Below, one piece after another: positions 45,947-57,505 of a DNA stretch of 64,000 nucleotides. Under the pieces are notes generated by a model. It was not told where the DNA came from. It made no database searches and saw only the letters and a program-made list of their open reading frames with translations. The position numbers and the translations under genes were made by a program. Source of the stretch: Zantedeschia hybrid cultivar (lineage: Eukaryota > Streptophyta > Magnoliopsida > Alismatales > Araceae); the NCBI GenBank assembly GCA_030544215.1, contig JARZZO010000014.1, positions 35,307,734-35,371,733 on the forward strand. Reading direction: 5' to 3'. Within the stretch, counting starts at the first letter, position 1. Every line of letters starts with the position of its first letter.

Positions 45947-47598
45947 ATTCAAGAAATACCCTATGAGTCATTCACGGCTTCCATCACCTTCCCTGAAGAT
46001 GATATGTTGCTGCCTACAAATGACCACAACAGGCCACTGTACATGAGAGGAAAGATAAATGGATAATATGTCAATGGAATTCTGGTTGATCAAGGCTCTG
46101 CTGTCAGCATCATGCCTCTCAGAACTTTTCAGAAATTTCATTTTCATATGCACCTAAGAAGAGTGCAAGATTTCAAAATAGCTGGATTCAACTAGAAGTC
46201 GGAAACACCAATTGGGGCAGCTGAATTTGAAATGGTCATCGGTGACTTTCACTTCACAGTCCTCTTCCATATCATAAATTCTGATACCACATACAAAGCT
46301 TTGCTTGGGCGGCCATGGATACATCAATATGTTGTGGTGCCCTCCTCATTGCATCAATGAATCAAGTTTCCCTGGGAAGGACAAATACAGCGGGTCTTCG
46401 TTGATCTCGAGCCTTTTGAGGTTCATGAATGCCATCTTATAGATGCCAATCTCTATATACCTCCACCCCTGGAGGAAAAAGAAGATAAAGAAACAGAAAA
46501 GCCTGATACCAATCGGAGCAAGGAATGGTTTCCTCCACCACCAAATATCGGCTCTCTTAGTCTTGAAGACAAAGAAGCTACAATTCTGAAAAGTCCTTCA
46601 GCAAAGACAACCAAACAACAAGATGTACTCTTTATAGAAGTCAGGGTCCCAGTCGGACTAATACATCCTATGGAAGAGTATGAATGTCAGCTCGTAGAGC
46701 CTTTGAAGAAATTCGTGGTTCCTCACAAAGATGGACATAAAACAATCTTTTACAGAGCCGATGAGCAGTCGGCTACTGAAGACAAAGACTGCTATATTCC
46801 CGATATAGAAGAAGAATTATGGGTTGACATCATGGGTCTCCCAGACATGACGAACCATACTAAGGAATTAGCTAAGGCTCAATCAATTTCATTATATCAA
46901 ATAAAAAAGGAATGGAGCAGGTTCCAACAGCTATGGTACCCTCCTAACATGTCCAAAGCATTGATGCAACATACACAATATCCAGGCTTGGGATATACCT
47001 TGCCGGAAGAAGAAACTCCTGAATTATCAGTAAATATGACATCTATTTTGCTAGAAATATCAGAAATTGCACAAGCAATATATGATGACTATGATGAAGA
47101 GCAGCCCACGGGTCAGTCCATTCAAGAAAGCTAGCCAAAAGCTGATCAACCGCCTATTTCGGCATGTCAATGCTGGAAACATCTTGAAGAAGACGGCATC
47201 CAAGCGCAGAAGTCAAGGAAAATGATATCCCAAGTTCCAATATGGTTCAGAATATGTCAGAAGAACAAGAAATTCCATCTATCACCCCTGAATCTCATGT
47301 TAACACAGGTCAAAGGGAAGATGAGCTCACTCAGCTTATGAAAAATCAACAAGCAGATCCTGCCCCAAATATTTTCACAGCAAATCAATCAAATGAAATT
47401 GACCAAGAAGTCAATGAAATTAAAGCAGAAATTGAAGAAGAAGTAAATGAAGAAGATCTAATGGAGCTCCAACCAGCACCTCCAGAACTTGAAGATGGAG
47501 GGCAAGCTACGGTTGATGAACTCCTCGAAATCAATTTGGGCTCTGAAGAAGACCCAAGACAAACAAATATAAGTGCATTGCTCAATCAAGAACAATAG
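45947..47598 (+). pseudogene. Protease and pre-RT linker of element C
   Basis: Reading through stops, 45950-46320 gives GILVDQGSAVSIMPLRTF (active-site region, D-Q-G triad) and ALLGRPWIHQY. Linker segments follow at 46670-47134 and 47242-47598, the last ending ELLEINLGSEEDPRQTNISAL, the conserved lead-in to Tat RT. Stops near 46063, 46194, 46358 and 47133 show decay. The protease would mature Gag-Pol. Confidence 0.7.
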
Positions 47599-47610
47599 CA
47601 AGCATATATT

Positions 47611-49275
47611 TTGCTTCTGAAGGAATTCCGGGATTGCTTTGCCTGGTCCTACAAAGAAATGCCTGGGTTAGATCCCGAAGTAGCTCAACATGAGCTGGCC
47701 ATTGATCCAGCCATCGAGCCAATCAAGCAAGCTCCAAGAAGAATGAGGCCAGAGCTGATAAACAAAATCAATGCTGAAGTCGATAAGTTAATTAATGTTC
47801 GCTTTGTACAAGAAAATCAATATACAACATGGCTGGCAAATATTGTTCCAGTCAAAAAGAAGAATGGACAGATCAGAATCTATGTAGACTTCAGATATCT
47901 AAACAAGGCATGCCCAAAGGATGACTTCCCAGTGCCTGTTACCGAAATCATGGTCGATGACACCACAGGACATGAAGCTTTGTCTTTTATGGATGGATCG
48001 TCAGGATATAATCAAATATGGATGGCTGACAAGGATAAGATCCATACTGCCTTCAGAACTCCTAAAGGAATCTTCCACTACAAAAGAATGCCCTTTGGCC
48101 TCAAAAACGCCGGTGCAACATATCAAAGAGCAATGACCAAGATATTTGATGAATTCCTTCATCAACAAGTTGAATGTTATATTGATGACCTAGTTGTTAA
48201 AACCAAGAAAAAGGAAGATCATATGCAAGATCTCCGCACCATATTTGAAAGGCTGAGGCAATACAACTTGCAGATGAACCCCATGAAGTGTGCCTTCGGG
48301 ATTTCAAGTGGCAAATTTCTGGGCTTTATTGTCAGATACAGGGGCATTGAAATAGACCCAGCCAAAATTAAAGCTATCCAGGAGCTTCCACCTCCGAAGA
48401 ATCTCAAAGAGCTGCAGTCCCTTCAAGGACAGCTCGCATACATTCGAAGGTTCATATCCAACCTAGCCGGGCGGTGTGAACCTTTCTCTAAATTAATGAA
48501 GAAAGATACCCCATTCATATGGGATGATGAATGTCAAAATGCACTTGAGAAAATCAAGCAATACCTTCCATCGCCACCTGTGCTGGGGGCACCTATCAAA
48601 GGCCAGTCATTAATCTTATATATCGCTGCTCAGGAGACTTCTCTGGGGGCAATGCTGGTACAAGATAATGAAGAAGGCAAAGAGCAAGCACTATATTACT
48701 TAAGCAGAAGGTTGATCGGGGCTGAACTCCAGTACTTACCTATCGAAAAGATATGCTTGGCCCTAGTCTTTGCAGCTAAAAGACTTAGGCACTATATGCT
48801 ATCACATGAAATCCAGCTCATCTCTAGGGCTGATCCTCTCAAATATATCCTCAATCGACCAGCCTTGAAAGGTCGTTTGGGCAAATGGGCAGTCCTCCTC
48901 ATGGAGTTCGACATCAAATATGTTTCTCAGAAAGCCATCAATGGTCAAGCCATTGCAGACTTCTTTGCGGCACATCCAGTGCCGGAAGAGTCACCGTTGG
49001 TCACCGACCTGCCAGATGAAGAAACATTTGAAGCTAACCATACTGAACAAAAGATATGGCAGCTATATTTTGACGGGGCCTCCCGTTCAGCAATTGCACA
49101 AGATGGTACATTCACTACAAAGGCTGGGGTAGGCATTGTCCTGATATCTCCAGAAGGCGAGGTTCTGCATACCTTGTGTTCCTTAACTAAGCCATGCACC
49201 AACAATGAAGCTGAATATGAAACTTTGATAGTTGGCCTAGAAGTTGCTCTGGATATGGGCATTCAAATGATTTAA
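47611..49275 (+). pseudogene. Reverse transcriptase and RNase H of element C
   Basis: A long open frame of 554 codons. RT motifs: YVDFRYLNKACPKDDFP, MPFGLKNAGATYQRAM, catalytic ECYIDDLVVKT, then KFLGFIVRYRGIEIDP. RNase H 1 is the ALYYLSRRLIGAELQYLPIEK region, and an additional RNase H has WQLYFDGASR, AGVGIVLISPEGE and NNEAEYETLI. TAG at 47596-47598 separates it from the linker and TAA at 49273-49275 cuts the second RNase H. Catalytic residues look intact, so damage is by stops only. Confidence 0.92.
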
Positions 49276-49290
49276 GTCCATGGAGACTCA

Positions 49291-49863
49291 ATGTTGATTA
49301 TATACCAAGTCCAAGGAATATATGATGTCAAAAAGCCGAAGTTGATTCCTTATCACAAAAGGGTCCTCAAGCTGATACAAAGATTCTATTTCTTTGAAAT
49401 CAATCATATCAACTGCAGTGCAAATGCTCAAGTTGATGCTCTGGCTAAATTAGCAAGTTCTCTGGCTCTGTCGCCAGAGGGGTCCCTTGAAATATGGGTC
49501 AAGAACAGAAGATTGTTACCAACTGTGTTGGAAGAAGAAACAGAAATGCAAACAGAAGTATGTGCAGTGGAAGAAGCCGATAAGCCTGATTGGAAGGAAA
49601 TGCTTCTCGACTGGTTCAAGCATAAAATATTGCCAAGCACCCGAATCAAACGTGTTAAACTGATCCGTATTAAAGATTCATATGAATACAAAGTAGACAC
49701 TCTCTTTCGAGTGACATATGATGGCAAAAGAAAGGTTCTCCTCAGATGCCTGTCACCAAAAGAGATAGTTGAAGCCTTGAGGGAAATACATGCTAGGGTC
49801 TGTGGTGCTCACCAGTCTGGCCCCATGATGAAAAATCAACTCAAACAATTGGGCTACTACTAG
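49291..49863 (+). pseudogene. RNase H end and integrase zinc region of element C
   Basis: Reads on from RNase H (VDALAKLASSLAL) into the integrase N-terminal zinc domain: VLLRCLSPKEIVEALREIHARVCGAHQSGPMMKNQLKQLGYY. The frame ends at 49863 exactly where a Tekay-like LTR fragment begins. The natural continuation is found at 50759. Confidence 0.88.
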
Positions 49864-50758
49864 TGTAAGGACTGAGGTTTCGGGTTCAATATTCAGGTCG
49901 GTTTCGGGTCGGATCCCCTGGTTTGGACCCTGAGGGGTCTTGAGAGTTCCTTCTGAATGACGTCCAGATGGTACGACGCCTTTCAAACGGCGTTTTGTTG
50001 GGTGGACGCCATTTAGGTGAGTTGCTGTTGTGCCATGTGGGCGCCACGTGGGCGGGTTTTGGGCCGCGAGAGTACGGCTCCTGTCGTGTGGTCTGAACGG
50101 CGTCCGTGATGGACAACACCATTCAGACTGCGACCCTGCGATGTCAGTATACGGTGCCGGTCTTATCGTCTGAACGGCGTCTGTGATGAGCGACGCATTT
50201 CAGAGCTTCTGTCAGTACGGCCCGTCCTGTCATCTGATAGGCGTCTGTATCGCACGACACGTTTTACCCTATTTCGGATTGACCCCGCGAGCCTCCCCTT
50301 CTTTCCCTCATTCTCACCCTCTCACTCTCTCCCCTCGCTCTCTCCACCCCCCTCCGATCCCTCCTTCCCTTTCCTTTTCCTCTCTTCCTCTTCCACCACT
50401 CCAACACCTCTCCACCTCTCACCACCACCACCACCACTTCCTTCGTGGCGTTCCATTCTCCGGGCGGCGGCCGACGTCCCGGCAGAGTGGCGACTTCCTC
50501 GGGGGTACCGACGGCGGTCTGCAGTGCGGCGGTTCGGCGGCACGGAGTCAGGAGGAGTTCAAGTAACCGGTAGGGGGACGAACCTTGCATGGATTGTGGT
50601 TGTTTTATCCGTGATTCCCATAGTGAAGCATGATGCGTTTGGGGTAGAATGAGCATGTTAAGGGAGGGTTTTCTTAGTGGATTGGCCGTGTTTATGAATG
50701 TGGATTCGTGAGTTTCACATGGTAGTTTGGTTTCCCCTCTTCCCTCTTCTGTTTTGGT
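49864..50758 (+). mobile_element. Truncated Tekay-like LTR inside element C's integrase
   Basis: Begins TGTAAGGACTGAGG, matching the start of the Tekay LTR read on its own strand (TGTAAGGATCGAG). It keeps collinear similarity through GCCACGTGGG, GAGTACGGC and the ACGTC/AGAATGAGCATGTT landmarks, then stops at about 50758 without the LTR 3' end. No flanking duplication is found, so the far part of the LTR and a few integrase codons were deleted. It is clearly diverged from the intact Tekay LTRs. Confidence 0.8.
49952..50267. repeat. Five type A palindromes in the Tekay-like LTR fragment
   Basis: Units near 49952, 49982, 50091, 50169 and 50233. The one at 50091 has arms GTCTGAACGGCGTC and AACACCATTCAGAC around ten bases, so outer pairing is kept although the inner core has decayed. 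Confidence 0.82.
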
Positions 50759-51769
50759 GTGATTTTGGATGATTGTGCGCAATATGCCAAATCATGTCAT
50801 AAATGTCAGGAACATGGCCCAATTCCAAGAAAACCTCCGGTGCCCTTGCACCCTACAGCATCATCATGCCCTTTTGCCAAATGCGGCATGGACGTTGTCG
50901 GTCCATTCATACCCTCCTCAAGAGGTGCTAAATATATTCTGGCCGCCACGGATTATTTTTTCAGATGGGCCGAAGCAGTAGCATTAAGAGAAGTCACCGG
51001 GGCAGCCGTTGAAAGGTTCCTCCACCAAAATATGTTGTTCCGATATGGTGCACCCAGTCGGATCATTTCAGATAATGGAACGTGCTTCCAAAATCAAATC
51101 ATATACAAGCTAGCTGCAAAATTCAAAATTGATTGGAGGACCTCTACAGTCTACAATCCACAAGCCAATGGGTTAGCAGAAGCCTTTAACAAGACTCTAT
51201 GCAACCTTCTAGCAAAGACAGTCAATTCAACTAAGAAAGACTGGGAAGAAAGAATGTATGAAGCATTATGGGCTTACAGAACCATATACAAAACTCCAAC
51301 ATGTTGTTTTCCCTATTCCTTAGTGTATGGGTCAGAGGCAATCGTACCAATTGAATTGGAAGTCCCCTCTTTGCTCATTGCCTTAGAGCAGGGGCTTATC
51401 AAAGGAAATCAATCAAATGCAGAAAGGCGGCTCGAGGAGTTATTAGCCTTGGAAGGCGACAGACTTCGAGCCCAACAAAATATCCAGATATATCAAGCTC
51501 GCATGGCTCGAGCATTTGATAAACTAGTCAAAGAAAGAGCCTTCAAGAAAGAAGACCTAGTTATGGTCAAAAGAAGAGAAGTCATGGCGTCAAATCCAAA
51601 AGGGAAGTTGACCAGTAATTGGGTCGGCCCCTATGTCGTCAAAATTATTTATGAAGGAGGAGCATATACCCTCACCAATCATAAGGGAGAAGTACAGTTT
51701 CCTCCCTTAAATGGCAAACATATGAAGCGCTATCATGCGCCACCTCCATGCTTTCCAAGCGAAGGTTGA
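50759..51769 (+). pseudogene. Integrase core and C-terminus of element C
   Basis: Starts mid-domain (ILDDCAQYAKSCHKCQEHGP completes the zinc region). Catalytic residues are all present: GMDVVGPFIPS, ISDNGTCFQNQ and ANGLAEAFNKTL. The GPY/F-like C-terminal domain follows (SNWVGPYVVKIIYEGGAY) and the frame ends PPCFPSEG. It is open for 336 codons but is separated from its N-terminal part by the 0.9-kb LTR fragment and cannot be made as one protein. Confidence 0.92.
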
Positions 51770-52239
51770 AAAAATATATGAAGCACTGTCTACAGTGTGA
51801 ATATGATCACCATGAAGACAGTCAAAAGAAATCATCCAGTCCTCGAGATGTATTCTCCCGAGACTATAAATCTTAAACGGCATGGTAAAATTAACCTGCC
51901 TATATGGGCCAAGGACATTGAAGAGACTCCAAAAGGCTTTACGAAGCCGCCCCAAAGCACCTCATGGGTTGCCAATGACGAAATGCCATTGAAAAAGAAA
52001 GAAAAAGAAAAAAGTTGGCACGACTATCCCGCTAGTCGGGCAATGGTGCTGAGGCAAACCCGGTGCGGAGGGAGTAAAAATCATTTCCCGCTTCCCGTTT
52101 TAAAACCGATCGAAGTTTTCAACCAAATTAATCTGAATCGATGATGTTTTCCGATTATGAAATTGTTTGATATAAACATGCATATGTATTGCAACCTTGT
52201 CTCTTCAATGAACAGGGGGCAAGAAGCTACAAAGAAATA
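51770..52239 (+). other. Start of the 3' non-coding region of element C
   Basis: About 470 bp after integrase with no recognised gene. An open frame at 51797-52144 shows no motif and starts inside the last integrase codons' neighbourhood, so I leave it uncalled. Confidence 0.45.
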
Positions 52240-53600
52240 GAAAAGATGGCCCAAGTCCTGCTGGACCTTGTCATTCAAGTCCAAATTCAAATTCAAGCTC
52301 AAATTCAAGCACAAATTCAAATACAAGCTCAAAGCCAAGTATAGACTGGTATGAGTCAACAAGGCTCCGCCACTCAAGTTCAAAGCTCCAGTTCAAACTC
52401 GAGCATAAAATCAAATTCAGAATTCAAGTTCAAAGTTCAAGAACCAAAGCTTCAACTTAAGGAGCAAATTCAAATTCACATTCAAATCCAGAGCTCCGCC
52501 TGAAGGACAAACTAAAGTTCAGAAGCAAATCGGCTTGAGTCCACAAGACCCGCCGCTTAAATTCAAGCTCAAATACAAGTCCAAATTCAAAGCTCCAGTT
52601 CAAGCTCAGCCTCAAGTTCAAATGTTAGCATTCAAAGCTCAAATTCAAGTTTAAATTCAAATCGGCTTGAGTCAACAAGACCCGCCGCTTAAATTGAAGC
52701 TCAAGTTAAAAATTCAAGCTTAAATCCAAGCCCAAGTTCAAATCAGCTTGAGTCAACAAGACTGCCGCCTAAATTCAAGCTCAAATTCAAAGCTTCAAAC
52801 CAAGCTTGAGCTCAAAATGCAAGCTCAAATGCAAGTTCAAATGCAAGTTCAAAGCTCTAGCCAAAGAGTAAGCACAAATTCAAGTATAAGACAGCCTGGT
52901 TCAACGGCACCCGCTGCTTAAATTCAAGATCAAAATCCAACTTTCAAGTAAACTTGAAAGCAAGAAGATGGCCCGATTTCATTTGATTCCGCCATCCAAG
53001 GTCAAAACAAAGAAGATGGTTCGGGTTTATTCAACCCCTCCATTCAAAGCTCAAGTTCAAGTTTAAATCGGCCTGGGTCAATAGGACTCACTGATTAAAT
53101 TCAAAGCTCCTGTTCAAATTTCAAGTTCAAAATCAAGCTTAAACTCAAATTCAAGATTCAAGTTCAAGCTCCAAACCAAGCTTAAATCCAAGTATGAAGC
53201 AGCCTAGATCAACAGGATCCGCTGCTTAAATCCAAGTTTAAGCTCAAATTCAAGTTTAAGTTCAAGATCAAATATCTAAAGCTCCAGTTCAAGCTCGAGC
53301 TCAGGTGTTGACATTCAAAGCTCAAAATCAAATCGGGCCAAGTCAGCAAGACTCTGCCGCTCAAGTTCAAAATCAAATCCAAATGCAAATTGGCATATGT
53401 CCTACTGGATTCCGCCATCCAAGTCCAAATTCAAATCGGCCTGGGTCAACAAGACCCGCCGCACAAATTCAAGTTCAAGATTCAAATACAAGCCAGCGCA
53501 GGTCCTACCAGACTCTACCGCCCAAGTTCAAAGCAAGTTCAAAACAAAGAAGGTGGCCTGGTGCACTCAGCACCGTCACTCAATTTTAAGCCCAAAGTCA
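52240..53600 (+). repeat. Degenerate CAA-rich minisatellite with embedded hairpins
   Basis: About 1.35 kb of variants of AAATTCAAGCTCAAGTTC. Roughly every 50-130 bp a G/C-richer motif interrupts, such as CGGCCTGGGTCAACAAGACC near 53433, with stems GGGTC/GACCC. Variants keep pairing with other bases: GATC-aacag-GATC inside GCAGC/GCTGC near 53190, GGTGC/GCACC near 53553. Tandem repeats in the 3' region of Tat/Ogre elements are a known source of satellites. Confidence 0.8.
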
Positions 53601-53627
53601 TATCCAAGTGCAAGCAAAAGCAAAGCA

Positions 53628-54015
53628 AAGTAAGTCGACTGGGGTCTTCAACGACTACGTCGCACCGGTGGCTGGCCCGGGTCCCTCGTGACTCCGTCAT
53701 CCCCGAAAGACCGGGTCTCCGAGAGAATACTCCGTCACCAATCAAGCAAATTCAAATCAAAGCAAAGTAAGTCGACCGGGGTCTTCAATGACTACGTCGC
53801 ACCGGCAGATGGCCTAGGTCCCTCGTGACTCCGTCATCCCCGAAAGACCGGGTCTCCGAGAGGAGTACTCCGTCACCAATCAAGCAAATTCAAATCAAAG
53901 TAAAGTAAGTCGACCGGGGTCTTCAACGACTACATCGCACCGGCTAATGGCCTGGGTCCCTCGTGACTCCGCCATCCCCGAAATTACTGGGTCTCTGAGA
54001 AGAGTACTCCGTACT
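53628..54015 (+). repeat. Three tandem repeats of 137-138 bp
   Basis: TAAGTCGACYGGGGTCTTCA recurs at 53631, 53768 and 53906, each with GACTCCGYCATCCCCGAAA and CTCCGTCACCAATCAAGC. The third unit diverges after about 105 bp. Confidence 0.9.
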
Positions 54016-54420
54016 CCCTATCTACCTCGGCTACAAACCTATGAGCCTACAGTGGTAGTTAGGGTTCATCCATTCGAAATCACCCATAATTATCATGACC
54101 AAAAGCCTTTAAGCCCGTCATTGATAATTAGGGTCCTCATGACCTAGGTATCTAGGTTTGCATCATTCAAACACCCCTGTCAACTTCGGGCTTCAAACCT
54201 ATGAGTCCGCTTGAAGTATTCTGGGTTCATGCATTTCAAATCATACCTATGTTACCACGACCAAAAACCTATGAGTTCGTCGTTGGTACTTAGGATTTGC
54301 ATGGCGTAGACCCTTCCGGTCTATTGCCACCCTGCATAGTGGTTAAGATCCTTACGATCTTTGCCACCCCAATAAAGGCTCAGACCCTTACGGTTTGTGC
54401 CATTTTCAATAAACAAGTGA
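54016..54420 (+). repeat. Diverged repeats and three small covarying hairpins
   Basis: AAACCTATGAGYYCG recurs near 54036, 54197 and 54267. Then AGACC-cttcc-GGTCT (54309), AGATC-cttac-GATCT (54348) and AGACC-cttac-GGTTT (54380) each precede TTGCCACC-like sequence, spaced about 39 and 32 bp. Confidence 0.65.
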
Positions 54421-54880
54421 TTGAGGTATTCATTGCCCCTCTCACTCTATCCTTCCTTTTTAAGCTTCAATAATCCCCATAACATTGTTAGTCATGGAAG
54501 CCAATTAACATTGTCAAGTCATCTTCATTTGAAATCTTTTCCTTTCAGCTTTGCAGTTACCATGGATGCATACTTAACTCTACTTCATTTACAACAAGGG
54601 GAGAGAGAGGGATAAAAAAATGAGAGAAAAATCAAAAGGGGCTTAAAAATAGAGATGCCTCGCCGGACTTGATCGTACCTTCTGCGGTCAAGGGAAACAA
54701 GGGCTATTTACCCAGCTGTGGTGAAAACCCGAAAGGGCGCTACAGGCAAAATCGGGAACCCCGCCATGTGAAAACCCGAAAGGGCGCACGGGCAAAAACA
54801 AGAGGGGGCCGACTCCGGTCAAAACCCGAAAGGGCACTTGGGTCGGTAAAGTGAATAAAAAAAAAAGAAAGAGAAATTCA
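54421..54880 (+). repeat. CCCGAAAGGGC repeats before the antisense gene 3' end
   Basis: 54421-54660 is plain non-coding sequence. From 54721 to 54845 AAAACCCGAAAGGGC recurs at about 54725, 54772 and 54821 with GGCAAAA nearby. This type of G/C-rich repeat is seen in 3' regions of other plant Tat elements as far as I recall. CCC-GAAA-GGG is itself a small stem-loop. Confidence 0.6.
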
Positions 54881-55225
54881 AGCATGGCATTCATTGAAAG
54901 GGGGATATAGTACAAAATTCTCTTTATAATATGCCGAAAGTTTACAAGGAATGACTTCCATCCCAATTTACATGGAAAAGCAAAAAGAAATACCCTTCCC
55001 AATTACAAAGTTCAGTTATAAACATCATGGATCCTCGAGTAACATGGACAGCAGAGGAAGTCCTTCTCTAACTTGAGTATGCAATTCAGAAAGAGCTGTG
55101 AGTGCTTAAAATGCTTGTATGATTATCATGAAAAATCTATGTTGTTTAGTACAAAATAAACCTAACAGAAACTACGTGAAGTGATCGCCAGAAACTTTTG
55201 ACTTAGAAGTTTTAAAAGAAGTTTT

Positions 55226-56408
55226 TGATCGCCTACCTGTTTAAATGCGGAAGATATTGAGCTCTTGATTCCCCTCCTTCAGCCGGCTGAAGAAAGAGAG
55301 CCATTCTCGTTCTTTGTTCTTGCTGTTGAGGTTGAAGTTGAGGATCGTCCAGAAATCCTTGTGACTTGCTTGTTTTCCCCTTTGACTCTCTTGTTGAGTG
55401 CAGCAGAAATAAAGGGAAAAAAAATGAAGAAATTATGATGAGAACTTAAACAACAATAGTATCTGTTCTAATCATGATGTTAAACATACAATTGAACAGC
55501 AAACTTACTTGTTTAATGGCTTTTGAAACCCCTTAATCAAATAGGTTTTGAAAGAAATGAATGTGTTGTGTGTTGCATGGAGTGATAATGAAGAATGTAG
55601 AACTAAATGAAATGAATGCAGAAAATAAAGACTTATGTCCGATGGTTGAATTCTTGAATGGATGAAGAATCTTGAAAGGACGCCGACTTCTGGAAATGGC
55701 AGCGCTTCAGCGTTCCGACGTTGTTACTCCGATCTTCAACTCGCTATTGCTCAATGATAATCAACTCAAGATTACGCTTAACCTCCTTTTTTTTTTAACT
55801 CTTCAAGATGCAAAATATTTATAGGCTTCTTCTGCGTCCGCGGATTTACATGGAAAATCCTAAGATTTATCCATCTTAACTGACAGATAAATATAGATTA
55901 ATTCATCTTTATCTGTAATTATCTAAAACGCGTCCACATTGGCTGATGCCTTTCAGATTAATTAAGATAAGGATAAACATCCGGAAAAACTTATCTTTAT
56001 CTTTATCAGGTAAAACGCGTCTACATGTGTAGACGTCTTTTATACTAATTAAGATAAGGATAAACATCCGGAAGAGAAGTAGAAATAGCCTAGGAAACCT
56101 AAAACGCGTCGAGACTTACAGACGCCTTTTAGCTAATTAATCAATTGATTAAAATTCAAATTTAATCGTTAAAATAAGAATAAAGTCTAAATGGCGTCCA
56201 CACTGGCTGACGTCTTTTAGAATTCTGCATATTTTAACTGAAATTTGAGCTAAAATCAATTCAATTGATTAACTTAAACATGTCTGTTAAACCCGACACT
56301 TAAAAAGATCAATAAAAATTAACCAATGATTAAATATCAGACCATTCTGAGGCATTATTATATGATATGAAATTTACTCGAAATGACGTCAAAATTAGCG
56401 TGTCTACA
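55226..56408 (-). repeat. Second Tat-like LTR, in the 3' part of the antisense PMD gene
   Basis: Minus strand starts TGTAGACACGC at 56408 and ends GGCGATCA at about 55226 (or 55182). It aligns with the LTR at 6985-8085: same start, TATAAATA (55816-55823), GCCGGCTGAAG and ending. No matching 5-bp flanks were found, so it is either an old solo LTR with lost duplication or part of a rearranged insertion. It sits between the coiled-coil exon and the last exon. Confidence 0.72.
55923..56220. repeat. Four type A palindromes in the second Tat-like LTR
   Basis: Units near 55923, 56010, 56099 and 56187. The best (56099-56132) has arms CTAAAACGCGTC and GACGCCTTTTAG, 11 of 12 paired, around ten bases. 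Confidence 0.88.
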
Positions 56409-57505
56409 AAAGCTTCTTCTTCAGTCTGTAGCTTAGAAACTTCACTAGATAATTATTCAAGAAGGCTTTGGAAAACCAGAAGATCATCTTGATGTCTGTG
56501 TAAACTGATCCTTAAAGTTTCCAGCTCAGCTTTTGCAGCAGCTAGTTCATTCTCTAGGCGCTTAATATTCTCCACCAACAAGCCTTCTTTCTGTTCAAAG
56601 CCAGCTATTTCTGCTTGTTGTTGTGAAATTTGAAGAGAGACAGGCTGCATCTGCAAGGTATATTCATGCCGCTGAAGAGACAAGGCTTGGCGTCGATCTT
56701 GTATAACTGAGTGAATATATTCTTGACGCTTAAAAAATTTCAAAGCAGTGGAAGCGATAGGAAGCCAGTCATCCAAAGAAGCTCCTGCTAGATGAATCTA
56801 TGTAGTCATGCTCTCAATTTGCTGGTGAAAAAGATCATATGATGAACTAGGCTGCCGACGTATTATTTGTCGTAAAAGCTTGATATTGGCGCCAAGGACA
56901 TCAACACTCTGTATGCCTGAACCAGCAGGAATAGAAGGGATAGCAATATGCACAGACTCATCCACTGAAGTCCAGTCCATGACCGTTTGAAGAAGAAGAC
57001 ACTGAACTGGATGAAGGTTCGGTAATAGAAGCGGCAGATGTGACAGCTACAATGCTTGATATGGCTGGGGGCAAGTCACTTTCTGTAAGTTTAGCTGCGG
57101 GCAGAGCAACTATAAAAGCGGAAGGTCCGGCTAAAGTAATTGGCTCAAAAGAAATTTGTACAAGGGATGATGTGCATATATGAGTCACAATATTAATAAG
57201 CGGAAGAATATGTTCAGCAGAGTTTAATCTATAGGGGACAGAATGGGATACTATCACCTGTCGACTCGGTGAACTTGTTCCCGAGTCAACCCTGTTATGC
57301 TCTGAAGTAGCCACAATATCCGCAAGCTCAGGAGCTGAAAGTTCCACAGTCTTGATATCTGAGAAGGTAATGACCTCTGTCGAGGTTATAATAGTTGGAA
57401 CCATTGAAGTCTCTTTTGGTTCCGCATCTTCAGCAAAAACAACTTCTGCCTCTTCAGAAGAAGAAACTGGCATGGAAGCCGATACTTCAAAATCCATGTC
57501 CCTTT

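Noticed and set aside
53305..53770. Gln/Lys/Phe-rich frames
   Set aside because: Translation of the CAA-rich minisatellite in three frames.
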